From NCBI RefSeq assembly GCF_019969685.1, contig NZ_JAHXYZ010000004.1, positions 124,001 through 188,000 of the forward strand: 64,000 nt of DNA, in the 5' to 3' direction. This document shows positions 32,411-41,788 of this stretch, one piece after another. Below the pieces are notes generated by a model that was not told where the DNA came from, searched no databases, and saw only the letters and a program-made list of their open reading frames with translations. Source of the stretch: Microbacterium sp. EST19A. GTDB taxonomy: Bacteria > Actinomycetota > Actinomycetes > Actinomycetales > Microbacteriaceae. The first letter of the stretch is position 1. Each line of letters starts with the position of its first letter. The translations under genes were made by a program, and so were the position numbers.

Positions 32411-33693
32411 TGTCTCTCGTGCAGACCCAGGCCGCTGACGGCACGGTGCAGCTCGCGACCGTGAAGGAGCGCCACCTCAAGGCTCCGATCGTGCTCGCCG
32501 CGGCGACCGCGCTCCTCGCGCTCCTCTTCGTGTTCGTGCCGCGCGACGGCACCAGCACCTTCCGGCTCTCGGATCAGTCCTCGGCGCTCGCGCTGCCCGA
32601 CGTCGCGCTGCCGACGGCGAGCACGTTCTGGGTCGTCTTCGGCATCCTCGTGGTGCTGACGGTCGGAGCGTTCCTTCTGGCCTGGACCTACCGCAAGCCC
32701 TCCCTCTGGCTGGTCGTGGCGTACAGTGTGCTCGCCGTGTTCGGCTTCCTCGTCTGGGCGTCGGCCGGCGGCCTCGTCCCGGTCACCAGCCTGCTCTTCG
32801 GCGCGGTTTCGCTGTCTGTGCCTCTCGTGTTCGGCGCCCTGGGCGGCGTCATCGGCGAGCGTGCCGGTGTCGTGAACGTCGCCATCGAAGGACAGCTGCT
32901 GCTCGGAGCCTTCTCGGCCGCGCTGCTGTCGAGCATCACGGGCAACCCGTTCGTCGGCCTCCTCGGTGCGATGATCGGCGGCGTCCTGGTCGCCAGCGTG
33001 CTCGCCGCGTTCGCGATCAAGTACCTCGTCGAGCAGGTCATCGTCGGTGTCGTGCTCAACGTGCTCGTCACCGGTCTCACCGGCTTCCTCTACGGGGCGC
33101 TGCTCGCGCCCAACGAGGCGACGCTGAACACACCGGAGCGGTTCCCGCGCGTCGAGATCCCGCTGCTGAGCGACATCCCGATCATCGGACCGGTGCTCTT
33201 CAACCAGACGTTCATCGGGTACCTGATGTTCATCACGGTCGCCGTCGTGGCCTGGGGGCTGTACCGCACCCGCTGGGGTCTGCGTCTGCGCGCCGTGGGC
33301 GAGCACCCGCAGGCCGCCGACACCGTCGGCATCAAGGTGAACCCGACCCGGTTCTGGAACGTGCTGCTGGCCGGCGCGATCGCCGGTATGGGCGGCGCGT
33401 ACTTCACGCTCGTGTCGGTTCCCCAGTTCGGGAAGGACATGACGGCCGGCCTCGGATTCATTGCTCTCGCCGCTGTGATCTTCGGCCGCTGGGATCCGAT
33501 CCGGGCGACGCTGGCCGCGCTCCTGTTCGGCTTCGCGACGAACCTGCAGAACCTCTTGTCGATCCTGAAGACGCCCATCCCGGGCGAGTTCATGCTGATG
33601 CTGCCCTACGTCGTGACTCTGCTCGCGGTCGCCGGGTTCGCCGGACAGATCAAGGCGCCTGCCGCCGACGGCAAGCCGTACATCAAGTCATAG
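32407..33693 (+). CDS. Nucleoside ABC transporter permease 2
   Basis: The second permease (428 residues, YufQ/NupQ-like) pairs with permease 1. The sequence shows an extended N-terminal region with two or three additional hydrophobic segments, the motif GERAGVVNVAIEGQLLLG and the cytosolic loop RAVGEHPQAADTVGIKV. The ATG is in an ATGA overlap with the preceding stop. A gap of 26 bases with a GAGGAAAG site separates it from cdd. Confidence 0.92.
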   Translation: MMSLVQTQAADGTVQLATVKERHLKAPIVLAAATALLALLFVFVPRDGTSTFRLSDQSSALALPDVALPTASTFWVVFGILVVLTVGAFLLAWTYRKPSLWLVVAYSVLAVFGFLVWASAGGLVPVTSLLFGAVSLSVPLVFGALGGVIGERAGVVNVAIEGQLLLGAFSAALLSSITGNPFVGLLGAMIGGVLVASVLAAFAIKYLVEQVIVGVVLNVLVTGLTGFLYGALLAPNEATLNTPERFPRVEIPLLSDIPIIGPVLFNQTFIGYLMFITVAVVAWGLYRTRWGLRLRAVGEHPQAADTVGIKVNPTRFWNVLLAGAIAGMGGAYFTLVSVPQFGKDMTAGLGFIALAAVIFGRWDPIRATLAALLFGFATNLQNLLSILKTPIPGEFMLMLPYVVTLLAVAGFAGQIKAPAADGKPYIKS

Positions 33694-33719
33694 TCCTGCC
33701 GAAAGAGGAAAGAACCGCA

Positions 33720-34118
33720 ATGACGGACATCGACTGGGACGAGCTGCGCCAGGTGGCGACGGATGCCATGACCAAGGCGTACGCGCCGTATTCGCGGTAC
33801 CGCGTGGGAGCGGCGGCGCTCGTCGGAGACGGCCGCATCGTCGCCGGCTGCAACGTGGAGAACGCCTCCTACGGCGTGACGCTGTGCGCGGAGTGCGCTC
33901 TCGTCGGCGATCTGCACATGTCGGGCGGCGGCCAGCTCGTCGCCTTCGTGTGCGTGAACAACGACGGACAGACCATCATGCCGTGCGGCCGCTGCCGTCA
34001 GCTGCTCTTCGAGCACGCGATGCCCGGCATGCTGCTGGAGACCGTCTCCGGCATCCGCACGATCGACGAGGTGCTGCCGGATGCGTTCGGCCCCCGAGAC
34101 CTGGAGGACGCACGATGA
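33720..34118 (+). CDS. cdd: Cytidine deaminase
   Basis: This enzyme deaminates (deoxy)cytidine to (deoxy)uridine. The 132-residue tetrameric-type protein has zinc ligands Cys56 in LCAECA (with catalytic Glu58) and Cys89/Cys92 in PCGRCRQ. It is transcribed with the nucleoside transporter upstream and deoA downstream (4-base overlap), so imported cytidine is routed to uridine and then phosphorolysis. Confidence 0.95.
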   Translation: MTDIDWDELRQVATDAMTKAYAPYSRYRVGAAALVGDGRIVAGCNVENASYGVTLCAECALVGDLHMSGGGQLVAFVCVNNDGQTIMPCGRCRQLLFEHAMPGMLLETVSGIRTIDEVLPDAFGPRDLEDAR

Positions 34119-35407
34119 CCGTCGAGCCCTACGATGCGGTGGATGTCATCCGCGCCAAGCGTGACGGCGGCGCCGTCCCCGAGAAGGCGCTGCGGTGGAT
34201 GGTCGACGCCTACACCCGCGGCTACGTCTCCGACGCGCAGATGGCGTCGTTCGCGATGGCGATCTTCCAGCGCGGCATGGAGCGCGACGAGATCCGCGTC
34301 CTCACCGATGCGATGATCGCGTCGGGCGAGCGGATGAGCTTCGCCGCCCTCGGCAAGAAGACCGTCGACAAGCACTCCACGGGCGGCGTCGGCGACAAGA
34401 TCACCCTCCCGCTCGCTCCGCTCGTCGCGTCGTTCGGCGTCGCGGTCCCGCAGCTCAGCGGTCGGGGGCTCGGCCACACCGGCGGCACGCTCGACAAGCT
34501 CGAGGCGATCCCCGGCTGGCGTGCGGCGCTCAGCAACGAGGAGATCTTCGCGCAGATGCAGGGAGACGTCGGCGCGGTCATCTGCGCCGCAGGCTCCGGG
34601 CTCGCCCCCGCAGACAAGAAGCTCTACGCACTCCGCGACGTGACGGGTACGGTCGAGGCGATCCCGCTGATCGCGTCGAGCATCATGTCGAAGAAGATCG
34701 CCGAGGGCACGGACGCTCTCGTGCTGGACGTGAAGTTCGGCTCTGGCGCCTTCATGCAGGACATCGACCGTGCGCGTGAGCTCGCCCGCACCATGGTCGC
34801 GCTGGGCACGGACTCGGGCGTGGCCACGACGGCGCTGCTCACGGATATGAACGTGCCTCTCGGCTTCGCGATCGGCAACGCCAACGAGGTCCGCGAATCC
34901 GTGGAGGTCCTCGCCGGGGGCGGACCCGCCGACGTGCGGGCGCTGACCATCGCGCTCGCCCAGGAGATGCTCGCCCTCGCGGGGAAGCCGGATGCCGACG
35001 TGGAGGCCGCCCTCGACGACGGCCGTGCGATGGACAGCTGGAAGGCCATGATCCGAGCCCAGGACGGCGACCCGGACGCTCCGCTGCCGACCGCCCGCGA
35101 GACGCACGTCGTCACCGCGCCGACCGACGGCGTCGTCACCCGCATGGACGCCCTGCCGTTCGGCATCGCCGCCTGGCGGCTCGGAGCAGGTCGCGCCAGG
35201 GCCGAGGATCCGGTGATCTTCGAGGCCGGCATCGACCTGCACGCCAAGCCCGGCGATCGCGTGGATGCCGGACAGCCGCTGTTCACGCTGTCCGCCGCCG
35301 ACGAGGCCCGGTTCCCGCGTGCGCTCGAGGCGCTCGAGGGTTCGTGGGCGATCGGAGATCACGCTCCGGAAGCGGGACCCATCGTGCGCGAGCGCATCAC
35401 GGCCTGA
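34115..35407 (+). CDS. deoA: Thymidine / pyrimidine-nucleoside phosphorylase
   Basis: This 430-residue phosphorylase cleaves pyrimidine nucleosides to base plus (deoxy)ribose-1-phosphate. It has the phosphate-binding KHSTGGVGDKITLPLAP, the substrate-binding GLGHTGGTLDKLEAI, VLDVKFGSGAFM, and the C-terminal PYNP domain with GIDLHAKPGDRV. The ATG is in an ATGA overlap with cdd. The longer open frame upstream overlaps cdd and is not used. Confidence 0.95.
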   Translation: MTVEPYDAVDVIRAKRDGGAVPEKALRWMVDAYTRGYVSDAQMASFAMAIFQRGMERDEIRVLTDAMIASGERMSFAALGKKTVDKHSTGGVGDKITLPLAPLVASFGVAVPQLSGRGLGHTGGTLDKLEAIPGWRAALSNEEIFAQMQGDVGAVICAAGSGLAPADKKLYALRDVTGTVEAIPLIASSIMSKKIAEGTDALVLDVKFGSGAFMQDIDRARELARTMVALGTDSGVATTALLTDMNVPLGFAIGNANEVRESVEVLAGGGPADVRALTIALAQEMLALAGKPDADVEAALDDGRAMDSWKAMIRAQDGDPDAPLPTARETHVVTAPTDGVVTRMDALPFGIAAWRLGAGRARAEDPVIFEAGIDLHAKPGDRVDAGQPLFTLSAADEARFPRALEALEGSWAIGDHAPEAGPIVRERITA

Positions 35408-35457
35408 CGCGCGACCGCTAGCCTGAACTGAGCACTTCCGCGACCGAGAGGATCACC

Positions 35458-36573
35458 ATGTCGATCGATGCGAACGGCGACGTCACCATCCAGGGGATCT
35501 CCCTCCGCAGTCTGCCGAAGGTGTCGCTGCACGACCACCTCGACGGCGCGCTGCGACCCGCCACGATCATCGAGCTGGCGGATGCCATCGGCCTCGAGGT
35601 CCCCGAGACCGACCCGGCTGCTCTCGGCACCTGGTTCGCGAAGAAGAGCGACTCGGGTTCGCTGGTCGAGTACCTGAAGACCTTCGACCTGACCACGGCC
35701 GTGATGCAGACCCAGGAGGGTCTCACGCGGGTCGCGCGCGAGTTCGTTGAGGACCTCGCCGCGGACGGCGTGATCTACGGCGAGGTGCGCTGGGCGCCGG
35801 AGCAGCACCTCGCTCGCGGTCTCACGCTGGAGCAGACGGTCGAGGCCGTGCAGCAGGGCATCGAGGAGGGCGAGGACGCCGCGGACCGCGACGGACGCAG
35901 CATCCGCGTCGGCCAGTTGATCACCGCGATGCGCCACACGGACCGGTCGCTGGAGATCGCAGAGCTCGCGGTCGACTTCCGCGGTCGCGGTGCGGTGGGC
36001 TTCGACATCGCCGGTCCCGAAGACGGCTTCCCGCCCTCGAACCACCGCAAGGCCTTCGACTACCTCGCCGAGAACTTCTTCCCGGTGACCGTGCACGCCG
36101 GTGAGGCGGCAGGACCCGCGTCGATCCGCTCGGCCCTCCTCGACGGTCGTGCGCTGCGCCTCGGGCACGGCGTGCGCATCGCCGAGGACCTCCAGGTCGT
36201 CACCCAGGAGGGCGACGAGGTGCAGGTGCAGTTCGGAGAGCTGGCCCGCTGGGTGCGCGATCGTGAGATCCCGCTGGAGCTGTCGCCGTCGTCGAACCTG
36301 CAGACGGGTGCGATCGCCGCGTGGGGCACCACTCTCGCCGACCACCCGTTCGACCTGCTCTACCAGCTCGGCTTCGCGGTGACGGTCAACGTCGACAACC
36401 GCACGATGAGCGCCACGTCGCTCACCCGCGAGCTCGCCCTGCTCGTCGAAGCGTTCGAGTACGACCTCGACGACCTCGAGACCTTCCAGTTCAACGCGGC
36501 CGCGGCTGCCTTCCTCCCGGTCGAGGAGCGGGAAGAGCTCGTCGAGATGATCGCCGACGGCTTCGACATCTGA
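35458..36573 (+). CDS. add: Adenosine deaminase
   Basis: This enzyme converts (deoxy)adenosine to (deoxy)inosine. The 371-residue protein has the metal-binding HDHLDGALRP near residue 20, VRWAPEQH, VHAGEAAGP (His) and the C-terminal SPSSNLQTGAI with DNRTMSATSL. The start ATG follows AGAGGATCACC. TAGCCT at 35419-35424 is a -10 candidate, so add probably has its own promoter after deoA. Confidence 0.94.
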   Translation: MSIDANGDVTIQGISLRSLPKVSLHDHLDGALRPATIIELADAIGLEVPETDPAALGTWFAKKSDSGSLVEYLKTFDLTTAVMQTQEGLTRVAREFVEDLAADGVIYGEVRWAPEQHLARGLTLEQTVEAVQQGIEEGEDAADRDGRSIRVGQLITAMRHTDRSLEIAELAVDFRGRGAVGFDIAGPEDGFPPSNHRKAFDYLAENFFPVTVHAGEAAGPASIRSALLDGRALRLGHGVRIAEDLQVVTQEGDEVQVQFGELARWVRDREIPLELSPSSNLQTGAIAAWGTTLADHPFDLLYQLGFAVTVNVDNRTMSATSLTRELALLVEAFEYDLDDLETFQFNAAAAAFLPVEEREELVEMIADGFDI

Positions 36574-36578
36574 CGCTC

Positions 36579-37703
36579 GTGTCCGGGGGGAACCGACGTC
36601 GGGCGAGCACGGTCGCCCTCATCGTGAGCGCTGTCGTCCTCGTGCTGGGCGGTGCGGCGGTCGCCGTCTTCGTCTGGCTGAACGGCGCCTCCGCCGGCCA
36701 GGAGCCGCAGGCGAACCCGTCTCCGTCGGCGTCGCCGACACCGAAGCCGACACCGCTCACGCCGGCGGAGCAGCTCCTGGCGGATGCCGACAATCCGCTC
36801 GCCTGTGCTGTGTCGTTCGCGGGCGACGGAATCGCGCTCGAGCCGATGCTGCAGTGGCAGAACGGGCTCTACGCCGGGCTGCCGATCCCTGCGCAGGACG
36901 GCCTGGTGTTCGCGGGCTGGTATCCCTCCGTCGACGACGCGGCGGCGTTCACCGCCACGGCGCGGATCAACGGTGCCGACCCGGTGAGCTGCACCGACCA
37001 GCAGATCGAGCTCCACGGCGCCTGGAAGACGCCCGAGGAGAACGTCGCCGAGAACACGCAGGTCCCGATCCTGATGTACCACCAGTTCACGACGAACCCC
37101 GATGGCGAGTCGGGGTGGCTGCGCGGGAACTACGCGTACATCGGCGACTTCGACGCGCAGATGAACCACATCGCCACGACCGGCTTCTACCTGCCGACGT
37201 GGGATGAGCTGAGCGCCTTCATCGACGGCCGGCTGTACCTGCCGGTGCGCTCGGTGATCATCACCGACGACGACGCCGACCAGAGCTGGTTCGATCTCGC
37301 GGCGCCGGTGGTGGAGAAGTACCAGCTGCTCACGACCTCGTTCATGATCACGGCCTACCGCACCGACCCGCCGCCGTCGATGTACGTTCTCCGTCGCTCG
37401 CACACGCACGACATGCATCAGGCCGGGGCCAACGGTCAGGGACGCATCGTCAACTGGAGCGTCGACGAGATCGCGGCCGACCTCAACATGTCGGGCGACC
37501 TCCTCGGCGCGCGCGAGGTCATCGCCTACCCGTTCGGCCACTACAACGACACCGCGAAGCAGGGCGTCCTGCAGGCCGGCTACGAGATGGCGCGCACGAT
37601 CGAACCGGGCTACGTCGGGATCGGCACCGACAAGCTGGCGCTCCCCGTCGTGCGCATCGACTACGGGATGGGGCTGGACGCGCTGATCAAGCGCATCGGC
37701 TGA
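36579..37703 (+). CDS. Membrane-anchored polysaccharide-deacetylase (NodB) family protein
   Basis: The 374-residue protein has an N-terminal anchor (STVALIVSAVVLVLGGAAVAVF), a Pro/Ser-rich linker, and a NodB-like domain from about residue 165. The metal motifs are present: the TDDD segment in VIITDDDADQSWF, RRSHTHDMH, and AYPFGHYND. It probably deacetylates a cell-wall or extracellular glycan, or is a lipoprotein-like homologue without known substrate. GTG 36579 lies 5 bases after add. It shares no metabolic theme with the nucleoside genes, and its stop touches the stop of the convergent hydrolase gene. Confidence 0.82.
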   Translation: MSGGNRRRASTVALIVSAVVLVLGGAAVAVFVWLNGASAGQEPQANPSPSASPTPKPTPLTPAEQLLADADNPLACAVSFAGDGIALEPMLQWQNGLYAGLPIPAQDGLVFAGWYPSVDDAAAFTATARINGADPVSCTDQQIELHGAWKTPEENVAENTQVPILMYHQFTTNPDGESGWLRGNYAYIGDFDAQMNHIATTGFYLPTWDELSAFIDGRLYLPVRSVIITDDDADQSWFDLAAPVVEKYQLLTTSFMITAYRTDPPPSMYVLRRSHTHDMHQAGANGQGRIVNWSVDEIAADLNMSGDLLGAREVIAYPFGHYNDTAKQGVLQAGYEMARTIEPGYVGIGTDKLALPVVRIDYGMGLDALIKRIG

Positions 37704-38465
37704 TCACTCGGCGGCGACGCTCTCGAGGAACGTGCCGACGAGCTCCGTGACGTCGGCGTGCATGGCATCCATCGAGATCGTGGGTGTGCCGTCGCCCGCC
37801 TGCGGGCCGTAGTCGCCGAAGGAGGCGTGGGAGGCCCCGTCGATCTCGACCATCTCCGCGTCCGCAGGGAGCTGGTCGCGTGCGGCATCGACCTTCTCCG
37901 GCGTGGACAGCCCGTCCTCGCTCCCCGCGATGCTCAGGACGGGGAGGCCGGTCTCCGAGAGGTCGGTGGCGCAGTAGGAGCCGAACAGCACGAGGGCGTC
38001 GGCGTCAGCGGCGAGCTGGCAGGCTCGCACACCGCCGAGCGAGTGCCCGCCCACGCTCCAGACGTCGACGTCGGGAGCGGCGGAGGTGAAGGAATCCAGC
38101 CCGCGGGGATCGAAGAAGGCGAGGTTCAGCCAGGGGCGGGTGATCACGACCGTGACGCCGTCCTCGGCGAGCCCCTGCAGGATGGCGGCGTAGGCCCAGG
38201 GGTCGACCTTCGCCCCGGGGATGAAGACGAGGCCGCGGTCGGACTCGCCGTCGGCGGGGGAGAGCACGATCCCCTGCTCGGCGTCCTCCACGGTGACGGC
38301 GCTGTTCGCCCGCACATCGGCGAGGGGCTCGGGTTCCGCACCCATGACGCCGATCTGGCTCCACGCGACGATGCCGCCGACGCCGAGCACCAGCACGATC
38401 GCGAGACCCCAGAGGATCCCCTTCAGGACGCGACGACCCCGTCTCCGCTGCACGCTCTTCTGCAC
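37704..38465 (-). CDS. Membrane-anchored alpha/beta hydrolase
   Basis: This 253-residue protein has one N-terminal hydrophobic helix (ILWGLAIVLVLGVGGIVAW) and an extracytoplasmic alpha/beta hydrolase domain: nucleophile Ser in GGHSLGG (~145), a likely Asp in AGSEDGLS, and His in DGASHASF. It resembles the dienelactone-hydrolase-like family PF12695; the substrate is unknown. The start is GTG 38465 with TAGCGT 7 bases upstream. Its stop codon abuts that of the NodB gene (TGATCA). Confidence 0.82.
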   Translation of the reverse strand: MQKSVQRRRGRRVLKGILWGLAIVLVLGVGGIVAWSQIGVMGAEPEPLADVRANSAVTVEDAEQGIVLSPADGESDRGLVFIPGAKVDPWAYAAILQGLAEDGVTVVITRPWLNLAFFDPRGLDSFTSAAPDVDVWSVGGHSLGGVRACQLAADADALVLFGSYCATDLSETGLPVLSIAGSEDGLSTPEKVDAARDQLPADAEMVEIDGASHASFGDYGPQAGDGTPTISMDAMHADVTELVGTFLESVAAE

Positions 38466-38472
38466 GGTGTCA

Positions 38473-38478
38473 ACGCTA
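38473..38478 (-). promoter_or_regulatory. -10 box TAGCGT, leaderless start of the hydrolase
   Basis: TAGCGT on the minus strand lies 7 bases before GTG 38465. It overlaps the last codons of the upstream SDR gene. Confidence 0.45.
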
Positions 38479-39453
38479 CTCCGCGGCGGGAGCGATTCCG
38501 GCGGCCGATGCGGCGACGTGCGGGTGGGTCGTCAGGTACTCCTCGAACGCCTCGCGCGTGGTGCGCGTCGGGATGTAGCCGAACGTCTCCTTCAGCCGCC
38601 GGTTGGCGAGCACCGGCCGATAGCGGAGAAAGGGGACCTTCTCGGGCCCGTGCACGGTGAGGCGCATCATCCGACCGATCCGCAGCGCCGCGGCCAGTGC
38701 CCAGGCCGGGAGCACGAGCTGGCCCTTGCCGAGACGCGCCGCGATCTCCGGGACCGTCAGGCGTCCATCGCCGGCGACGTTGAAGATTCCCGCCGGTCCG
38801 TCCGTCGCGGCTCGCACCATGGCGGCGGCGACATCATCGACCCAGACGAACACGAAGGGCGAGTCGGATCCGGCGATGCGGAGGATCCGGCGGCCCTCCC
38901 AGAGCGCGGTGATCTGGTTGCGCACCGTCGGGCCGAGGATCGTGCCGATCCGGAACACGACCTGCTCGAGCTCGGGATGCGTCGTGCGGTGCGCGGCCAG
39001 CATCTCCTCGACCAGCCGCTTGTGGCGGGAGTAGGGGAAGGCGTCGTTGCCGCGGAGCGGCTGATCCTCATCGATCCAGTCCGGGTTGTCGGCGTGATAC
39101 CCGTAGGCCGCGCCGGAACTGGACACCACGATCCGGCGCACACCCGCGGTGACGCACGCCGCGAGCACGTTCGCGGCGCCTCCGACGTCGACGCGGTACT
39201 CGAGGTCGACATCTCGACCGGGATTGACGATCGCGGCGAGGTGCACCACGGTGTCGATGCGATGCTCGAGCAGGAGGGGAGCGACGGCGGCCGAATCCGT
39301 GACATCGAGCACGGCGCCGACGATGCCCGCACGCGCGCTGCCGGCGCGCACGTCGGCCGACACGACGAGCTCGACGTCGTCTCTGGCCGCCAGGGCATCG
39401 GCGACGTGGGATCCGAGGAAGCCGCCGCCGCCCGTGATCAGCACGCGCGTCAT
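38476..39453 (-). CDS. NAD-dependent epimerase/dehydratase (extended SDR)
   Basis: This 325-residue extended short-chain dehydrogenase has GGGGFLGSHVADAL for nucleotide binding, the catalytic SSSGAAYG Ser and the YSRHK (YxxxK) pair. C-terminal residues ~250-300 are hydrophobic and basic, as in sterol-type (3-beta-HSD-like) SDRs, which would fit a hydrophobic substrate; this is an inference. ATG 39453 sits in an ATGA overlap with the BASS transporter gene, so it is the third gene of a coupled FMO-BASS-SDR operon. Confidence 0.85.
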   Translation of the reverse strand: MTRVLITGGGGFLGSHVADALAARDDVELVVSADVRAGSARAGIVGAVLDVTDSAAVAPLLLEHRIDTVVHLAAIVNPGRDVDLEYRVDVGGAANVLAACVTAGVRRIVVSSSGAAYGYHADNPDWIDEDQPLRGNDAFPYSRHKRLVEEMLAAHRTTHPELEQVVFRIGTILGPTVRNQITALWEGRRILRIAGSDSPFVFVWVDDVAAAMVRAATDGPAGIFNVAGDGRLTVPEIAARLGKGQLVLPAWALAAALRIGRMMRLTVHGPEKVPFLRYRPVLANRRLKETFGYIPTRTTREAFEEYLTTHPHVAASAAGIAPAAE

Positions 39454-40403
39454 GGAGCGGCCTCGGCCACGGTGCGACCGCTCGCGTCTCCCGAAGCGGA
39501 GCCGGTGCGTCGCTTCGTGTGCCGCGCCCAGAGGCCGGCGACGATCAGACCGGCGATGATGTCCCAGATGCCCCACCAGCCGGCGACGATCGCCATGCCG
39601 CCCAGCCCGTCGAAGAACAGGAACACCAGGCCGAGCCCGAGCCCTGCATTGCGGATGCCGACCTCGAAGGTCATCGCCTTCCGCTCGCGGGTACCGAGAC
39701 CGCCGACGACCGCCGTGCCGTAACCGAGGGCGAGGGCCACGGCATCGTGCACCGTGACCACCAGGAGGATCACGCCGAGCACCTGCACGAAGACCGCCCA
39801 GTTGCCGACCAGAGCTGCGACGATGAAGCCGAGCAGCGCGATCAGGCTGAACCACTTCACGAACGGCTGCACGCGGGCCGAGAGGCCGGGTGCCTTCGCC
39901 CGCAGGAGCAGCCCGAGTGCGAAGGGCAGGCCGACGATGAGCAGGATCTCGAGCAGCATCCGCCACGGATCCAGAGCCACCTCGCGGAGCAGTGTGCGTG
40001 CGGTCGGATGCAGCGACCCCCAGAACGTGATGCTGAGCGGCATCGCGACGATGTAGACGAGGTTGCCGACCGCGGTCAGCGACACCGACAGCGCGACGTT
40101 GCCGCCGGCGCGATGGGTGAGCACCTGCGAGATGTTGCCGGGCGGGCAGCAGGCCACGAGCAGCATGCCGAGTGCCATCGACGGTGCGACCGGGAGCACC
40201 AGGGTCAGCAGGAAGGTGGCGATCGGCAGCAGGAGCAGCTGGGCGAGGATCGCGATGATGAAGGGCTTCGGATGCCTCGCCACGACACGGAAGTCGCGGG
40301 GCGCGGTGTCGAGGGCGATGCCGAACATGATCAGTCCGAGCACCACGTTCAGGATCGTGAGCGTGCCCGGGGTGAACGAGAGGACGACGTCGTCGACGTT
40401 CAT
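39450..40403 (-). CDS. Bile-acid:sodium-symporter (BASS) family transporter
   Basis: This 317-residue protein has about ten membrane segments and BASS-type crossover motifs: CCPPGNISQVLTHRAGGN in the first half and TFEVGIRNAGLGLGL in the second. Family members carry bile acids, steroid sulfates, pantothenate or other organic anions with sodium; the substrate is not predictable here. It overlaps FMO upstream and SDR downstream by 4 bases each, implying uptake or efflux linked to an oxidised small molecule. Confidence 0.87.
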   Translation of the reverse strand: MNVDDVVLSFTPGTLTILNVVLGLIMFGIALDTAPRDFRVVARHPKPFIIAILAQLLLLPIATFLLTLVLPVAPSMALGMLLVACCPPGNISQVLTHRAGGNVALSVSLTAVGNLVYIVAMPLSITFWGSLHPTARTLLREVALDPWRMLLEILLIVGLPFALGLLLRAKAPGLSARVQPFVKWFSLIALLGFIVAALVGNWAVFVQVLGVILLVVTVHDAVALALGYGTAVVGGLGTRERKAMTFEVGIRNAGLGLGLVFLFFDGLGGMAIVAGWWGIWDIIAGLIVAGLWARHTKRRTGSASGDASGRTVAEAAP

Positions 40404-41692
40404 GCCGTCGCCTCCAGCGCGCCCTTCTCGCGTCGGACGGCGCCGCGGTAGGCGTCCTTGTTGACGTAATAGGCCATCCGATCCAGGCCGAGGTAGTGGT
40501 AGCCGCCGGTCAGGTCCGGCCAGGGCGAGCCTGTGACCCGGTCACGGAACCGGGCGGCGCGCGCCGGATCGTGCTCGACCGCGTCGAGGTATGCCGCGAG
40601 CAGCTCGGCCTGTTCGTACCGCCCCTGCCATCCGATGCCCGACGCCTCGATCATGCCCATCACATACAGGCCGTTGAATGACGAGGGGAAGAGGTTGAGG
40701 AAGAGGCGGGGAGAGGCGCCGCGCCAGTGCAGGTGCTCCCGGTCCACGAACGGGTAGTCGAGGCTGTAGCCGGTGGCCAGCAGCACGAGGTCGTAGTCGT
40801 CGGCGCTGCCGTCGCGGAACTGCACGGTGCGCCGGTCGAAGAGCTCGATGTCGGGCCGGATCCGCAGATCCCCCTGGCCCAGGTGGTTCAGGACCATGGT
40901 GTTCACGATCGGATGGGACTCGTAGATGCGGTAGTCGGGCTTCGGGAATCCGAAGCGCACCGGGTCGCCCGTGAACGCCCGCAGCACACGGCTGTCCACC
41001 GCCTGCTTGATCCGCGCGGGCAGGGGCCGGCCCTGATTGAGGGTGTCGCTGGGGCGGCCGAACAGGTAACGGGGCGCGAAGTAGTACCCGCGTCGCACGC
41101 TCATGTCGACGGATGCCGCATGGTGCACGGCATCCACCGCGATGTCGCAGCCCGAGTTGCCCGCGCCGATCAGCAGCACCCGCTTGCCGGCCAGCTGCGC
41201 CGGCGACTTGTAGGCGCTGGTGTGCAGCAGCTCACCGGAGAAATCGCCGGGGAAGACCGGGATGTTCGGCTCGGCGAGCGTCCCGTTCGCGAGCACCACG
41301 CCCGCGTACCACCGCGTCTGCTCGCCCTCGGGTCCGACGCTGGTGAGATCCCAGCCGCCGTCGCGCGGCTCGAGACGGGTGACGCTCGTGTCGAAGCGGA
41401 ACAGATCCGCGAGGTCGAAGTGCTCCGCGTAGTCGTGGAAGTACTGCCGGAGAACGCGGTGGCCCGGATAGTCCGCACCGGAGCGCATCGGGAACTCGGT
41501 GAACTCGGTCGTCGTGCGGGAGGAGATCAGGTGCGCCGACTCGTACATCGTGCTGCGCGGGTTGTCGATGTCCCAGAGGCCGCCGACCCCGTGGGAGGCC
41601 TCGTACCCGTCGACCATGATGCCGCGCTTCTGCAGCGCGCGCGCCGCGGCCAGTCCCGACGGCCCGGCGCCGATGACGGCGTATCTGTTCAT
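40400..41692 (-). CDS. Flavin-containing monooxygenase
   Basis: This 430-residue class B flavoprotein monooxygenase (FMO type) has the FAD site GAGPSGLAAA, the NADPH site GAGNSGCDIA, and the FMO fingerprint FxGxxxHxxxY seen as FSGELLHTSAY (~160). It uses NADPH and O2 to oxygenate a nitrogen, sulfur or carbonyl compound (Baeyer-Villiger activity is possible). ATG 41692 has GGGAGCAGG upstream and opens the FMO-BASS-SDR operon. Confidence 0.88.
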   Translation of the reverse strand: MNRYAVIGAGPSGLAAARALQKRGIMVDGYEASHGVGGLWDIDNPRSTMYESAHLISSRTTTEFTEFPMRSGADYPGHRVLRQYFHDYAEHFDLADLFRFDTSVTRLEPRDGGWDLTSVGPEGEQTRWYAGVVLANGTLAEPNIPVFPGDFSGELLHTSAYKSPAQLAGKRVLLIGAGNSGCDIAVDAVHHAASVDMSVRRGYYFAPRYLFGRPSDTLNQGRPLPARIKQAVDSRVLRAFTGDPVRFGFPKPDYRIYESHPIVNTMVLNHLGQGDLRIRPDIELFDRRTVQFRDGSADDYDLVLLATGYSLDYPFVDREHLHWRGASPRLFLNLFPSSFNGLYVMGMIEASGIGWQGRYEQAELLAAYLDAVEHDPARAARFRDRVTGSPWPDLTGGYHYLGLDRMAYYVNKDAYRGAVRREKGALEATA

Positions 41693-41727
41693 CCTGCTCC
41701 CTGCACGTCCTGCACGTCGCTGTGCTC

Positions 41728-41771
41728 GAAAAACGCCCCCGCCCCCGATCGTAACGGGTGGGCGGGGGCGT
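41728..41771 (-). terminator. Intrinsic terminator of the mannitol operon
   Basis: On the minus strand a 12-base GC stem (41771-41760 with 41744-41733) is followed by TTTTT (41733-41729). It lies 17 bases after the mtlD stop. This is the most canonical Rho-independent terminator in the window. Confidence 0.85.
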
Positions 41772-41788
41772 CTCGGCTCCGCGCCGGA

